Assembly (NCBI RefSeq): GCF_001879205.1
Contig: NZ_MLFK01000013.1
Coordinates: forward strand, 248,001-312,000
DNA length: 64,000 nt
Reading direction: 5' to 3'
Source of the DNA: Flavobacterium johnsoniae
GTDB taxonomy: Bacteria > Bacteroidota > Bacteroidia > Flavobacteriales > Flavobacteriaceae
This document shows positions 61,881-64,000 of the stretch, one piece after another. Each line of letters starts with the position of its first letter. The stretch's first letter is position 1. A model generated the notes under the pieces. That model ran no database searches and had not been told where the DNA came from. It saw only the letters and a program-made list of their open reading frames with translations. Position numbers and translations under genes: made by a program.

Positions 61881-62978
61881 TTATTTTTGTAAAGTTTTTT
61901 TACTTCGTTTATCACTTAAATATTTCCTAAACGGAATATCATAAAATTTCATTACCAAGTAAGCAAATCCAACAAGCAGAATCGCTGCGGTTACAACAAT
62001 AAAAGTTAATGACATCGTATCCGGTTTATGTGTCGTGTAATAATTTCCAAACATCCACAATACGGCATAATGAGTCATATAGAGCGGATAAGAGATTTGT
62101 CCTGAAAATACGCATATCTTTTTCAAACCAGGTTTCAAAACTGATCCGGCACCCAAAGCCACTAATAATGGAAAGTAAAATAATATTACTAAAGGTTCAG
62201 ATATCCAGTTCCAATCTGAAAATGGCATTACAAAAGCCAATAACAATAATAGAGAAAGTCCTCCAAATCCGAGTTTGTTTTTGATAATCCAATTAGAGCG
62301 GTAAATAAGTAATCCGGCTAAAAAAGAATACGATATTCTGGCACAGCCGTCCAAAAAAGTCGGGCCGCTCCATCCTCCTAATAAATTCCCGGAATTGTAC
62401 CCCACATAACAAATCGCCGCTGCTGAAAGTATTGTTAGGATCAGCAGGTAACTTCGGCCAATTCTATAAAGTACAAATGCATATACAATATTGGCAATAT
62501 ATTCCCAAAACAATGACCATGCAGGTGCATTAAAACTGAATAAATTAAACCCTCGATCTTCAATTACAGGAAAAGGAATAAGAAATATCGAACATAAAAA
62601 AGTCAGCATAATTTTACCGGCGCTGTACAGTTCCAGATGTCCGCCAAACGGATCGAACAAAAAAGCAAGTAAACCTAATATTGATCCAGCGATAACCAAA
62701 GGATGAAGTCTTATAATTCTTGAGATAAAAAAATTACGAAGTCCCATTTTTACAATGCGGTCATCATAAGCATATCCAATTACAAATCCGGAAAGACAGA
62801 AAAAGAAATCAACAGCCAAAAAACCATGTCCGATAAAATTTTCACCGGGATCTGTAAAAACCCATTCCATAAAATGAAATATTACAACTGCTAAAGCTGC
62901 GATACCCCTTAGTCCATCAAGTATTTCAAAATGTTGTTTGGTTTGTAAAATGGCAGTCGGGGTATCGTTTGTATTCAT
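61881..62978 (-). CDS. Membrane acyltransferase (OafA/YrhL type)
   Basis: 365 residues, about ten membrane segments. Acyltransferase-3 signatures: FEILDGLRGIAALAVVIFHFMEW (catalytic His in the first helix), FLAVDFFFCLSGFVIGYAYDDR and FFISRIIRLHPL (RxxRxxP-like). It transfers acyl groups to surface polysaccharides or lipids; the acceptor is unknown. Confidence 0.9.
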   Translation of the reverse strand: MNTNDTPTAILQTKQHFEILDGLRGIAALAVVIFHFMEWVFTDPGENFIGHGFLAVDFFFCLSGFVIGYAYDDRIVKMGLRNFFISRIIRLHPLVIAGSILGLLAFLFDPFGGHLELYSAGKIMLTFLCSIFLIPFPVIEDRGFNLFSFNAPAWSLFWEYIANIVYAFVLYRIGRSYLLILTILSAAAICYVGYNSGNLLGGWSGPTFLDGCARISYSFLAGLLIYRSNWIIKNKLGFGGLSLLLLLAFVMPFSDWNWISEPLVILFYFPLLVALGAGSVLKPGLKKICVFSGQISYPLYMTHYAVLWMFGNYYTTHKPDTMSLTFIVVTAAILLVGFAYLVMKFYDIPFRKYLSDKRSKKTLQK

Positions 62979-63028
62979 TATAATGTAAATCGGGTCTTGG
63001 GTAAATTAATTTATAGTTTAGTTTTTTT

Positions 63029-64000
63029 TTAATTAGCAGGTTTTAAATTATCACCATCTTTAAAATGAAGTCTTCTAAAAACAAGTCCTGATAAAATAGT
63101 TAAAGAACCTACCACCAGAAAAGTATACCTAAAAGCATTATGAATTTCATGATGAATAAGTTTTACATCACCCTGAAAAATTTTAAGGACCAATAATCCA
63201 AAAGCAATTCCGAAACCAATTGCCAATTGCTGATTAACGGAAATTAAAGAATTCCCACTGCTGGTATGATACTGTCTTAAATCGGCAATGGAAATAGAGT
63301 TCATGGAAGTAAATTGTATCGAGTTAAAGAAACCTAATATTGAAATTATAGGAACATACCAATAAATAGAATTATGAATAGAGGGAATAGCCAGACAGCA
63401 AATTAAAACACCAATAATAAAAGTATTCACCATTAATGTTTTTCGGTATCCAAAGGTGTTTAAAATACCAATTACTGCCGATTTTCCAAACATGGCCGTA
63501 AGCGCCATTGGAGCCACAATCCACCCGGACACAACAGCAGATTGTCCATAAGCAATCTGAATCATCATTGGCAGTAACAACGGAATAGCACTAATTCCTA
63601 AACGGGTAGCCAAATTGCCCACAATACCAACTCTAAAGGTTCTTACCTGGAATAAATTTAAAGGAAAAATAGGATTATTATCTCGTGATGCATGGCGGTA
63701 ATACCAATAAAGCATTAAAAAACCAGACATTAAAATGACTAAAACAGGAGACACACGAACAGTATTACCAAATAGTTCCAGCGAAATAGACAATAAAAGT
63801 GACGCTCCGGCGAAGATGAAAAAACCTTTTAAATCAAAGTCGATTATTTTAGATTTATAATTGGGCATATACTTCAGACTTAAAAGAATCCCAATAAGGC
63901 CAAACGGAATATTGATTAGAAAAATCCAGTGCCAGGACAAATAATCAACCATATAACCTCCTACCAAGGGTCCTAATACCGGTCCAATTAAGGCAGGAAT
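63029..64000 (-). CDS. DHA2-type MFS transporter, EmrB-like (partial, N-terminus off the window)
   Basis: The frame is open to the right edge, so the start is missing. The first visible residues, IPALIGPVLGPLVGGYMVDYLSWHWIFLINIPFGLIG, are the TM5 motif C of the 14-helix DHA2 family (GPxLGPxxGG). Eight to nine further membrane segments follow, ending RRLHFKDGDNLKPAN. Such pumps work with EmrA-type adaptors to export drugs. None is visible here, but it may be beyond the edge. Confidence 0.88.
   Translation of the reverse strand: MPALIGPVLGPLVGGYMVDYLSWHWIFLINIPFGLIGILLSLKYMPNYKSKIIDFDLKGFFIFAGASLLLSISLELFGNTVRVSPVLVILMSGFLMLYWYYRHASRDNNPIFPLNLFQVRTFRVGIVGNLATRLGISAIPLLLPMMIQIAYGQSAVVSGWIVAPMALTAMFGKSAVIGILNTFGYRKTLMVNTFIIGVLICCLAIPSIHNSIYWYVPIISILGFFNSIQFTSMNSISIADLRQYHTSSGNSLISVNQQLAIGFGIAFGLLVLKIFQGDVKLIHHEIHNAFRYTFLVVGSLTILSGLVFRRLHFKDGDNLKPAN

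Overview
The window looks like chromosomal DNA of a Flavobacterium-type bacterium (Bacteroidota). The evidence is low GC with AT-rich spacers, promoters of the TAnnTTTGC type, a tmRNA with the tag GENNYALAA, a type IX secretion sorting domain, an outer-membrane beta-barrel receptor with an N-terminal carboxypeptidase-regulatory-like domain, the ECF sigma/'sensor of ECF sigma' gene trio, and dispersed palindromic spacer repeats. All functions are inferred by reading the sequence; no database search was run.

Layout. 1-691 is a partial TatD nuclease. 1046-8023 is the most interesting part, a candidate RNA-repair island. It holds rtcB, a SUKH (SMI1/KNR4) gene and a large RING-like/TerD-like protein, all on the minus strand. 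Upstream of these is a 400-nt non-coding array containing a tRNA-like RNA with a 45-nt insertion and five copies of a bipartite motif (GGTCAA-N7-TTACTTC). Next come an HD phosphohydrolase and a WYL regulator on the plus strand. A near-identical 19-bp palindrome sits 9-10 nt upstream of a -7-like promoter element before rtcB, and twice in tandem before the tRNA-like array. This suggests co-regulation, with the WYL protein as the obvious candidate regulator.

8245-14751 is a fatty-acid beta-oxidation operon (MarR regulator, FadN-type fusion, thiolase, acyl-CoA dehydrogenase) interrupted by a four-helix-bundle (IVS-type) gene lying between inverted repeats. 15049-19846 has a secreted chitinase, small envelope proteins, a Cu/Zn superoxide dismutase lipoprotein and a LETM1-like protein. 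19881-24317 has carbonic anhydrase with a SulP transporter (probable bicarbonate uptake), then Dps divergent from OxyR. 24347-30452 has MnmD, IlvE, a MazG-like pyrophosphohydrolase and an ECF sigma/anti-sigma-like/sensor operon. 30529-46671 is mostly housekeeping and envelope genes: Kup, an RsmB-type methyltransferase, MenE, a CPBP protease, ArsC, a TonB-type receptor, FumC, a saccharopine-dehydrogenase-like enzyme and a serine hydrolase. 46889-47283 is ssrA. 47360-54210 has a porin-like protein and a 2047-residue M4 metalloprotease exported by type IX secretion. 54304-60509 is an accessory stretch: a TPR-HTH regulator, a cytoplasmic trypsin-like protease paired with an exported protein, a truncated membrane protein, and a PAS-LuxR regulator. 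60561-64000 holds two MFS transporters and a membrane acyltransferase.

The strongest candidate for an undescribed system is the coordinated RtcB / RING-TerD / tRNA-like RNA array with its shared operators.
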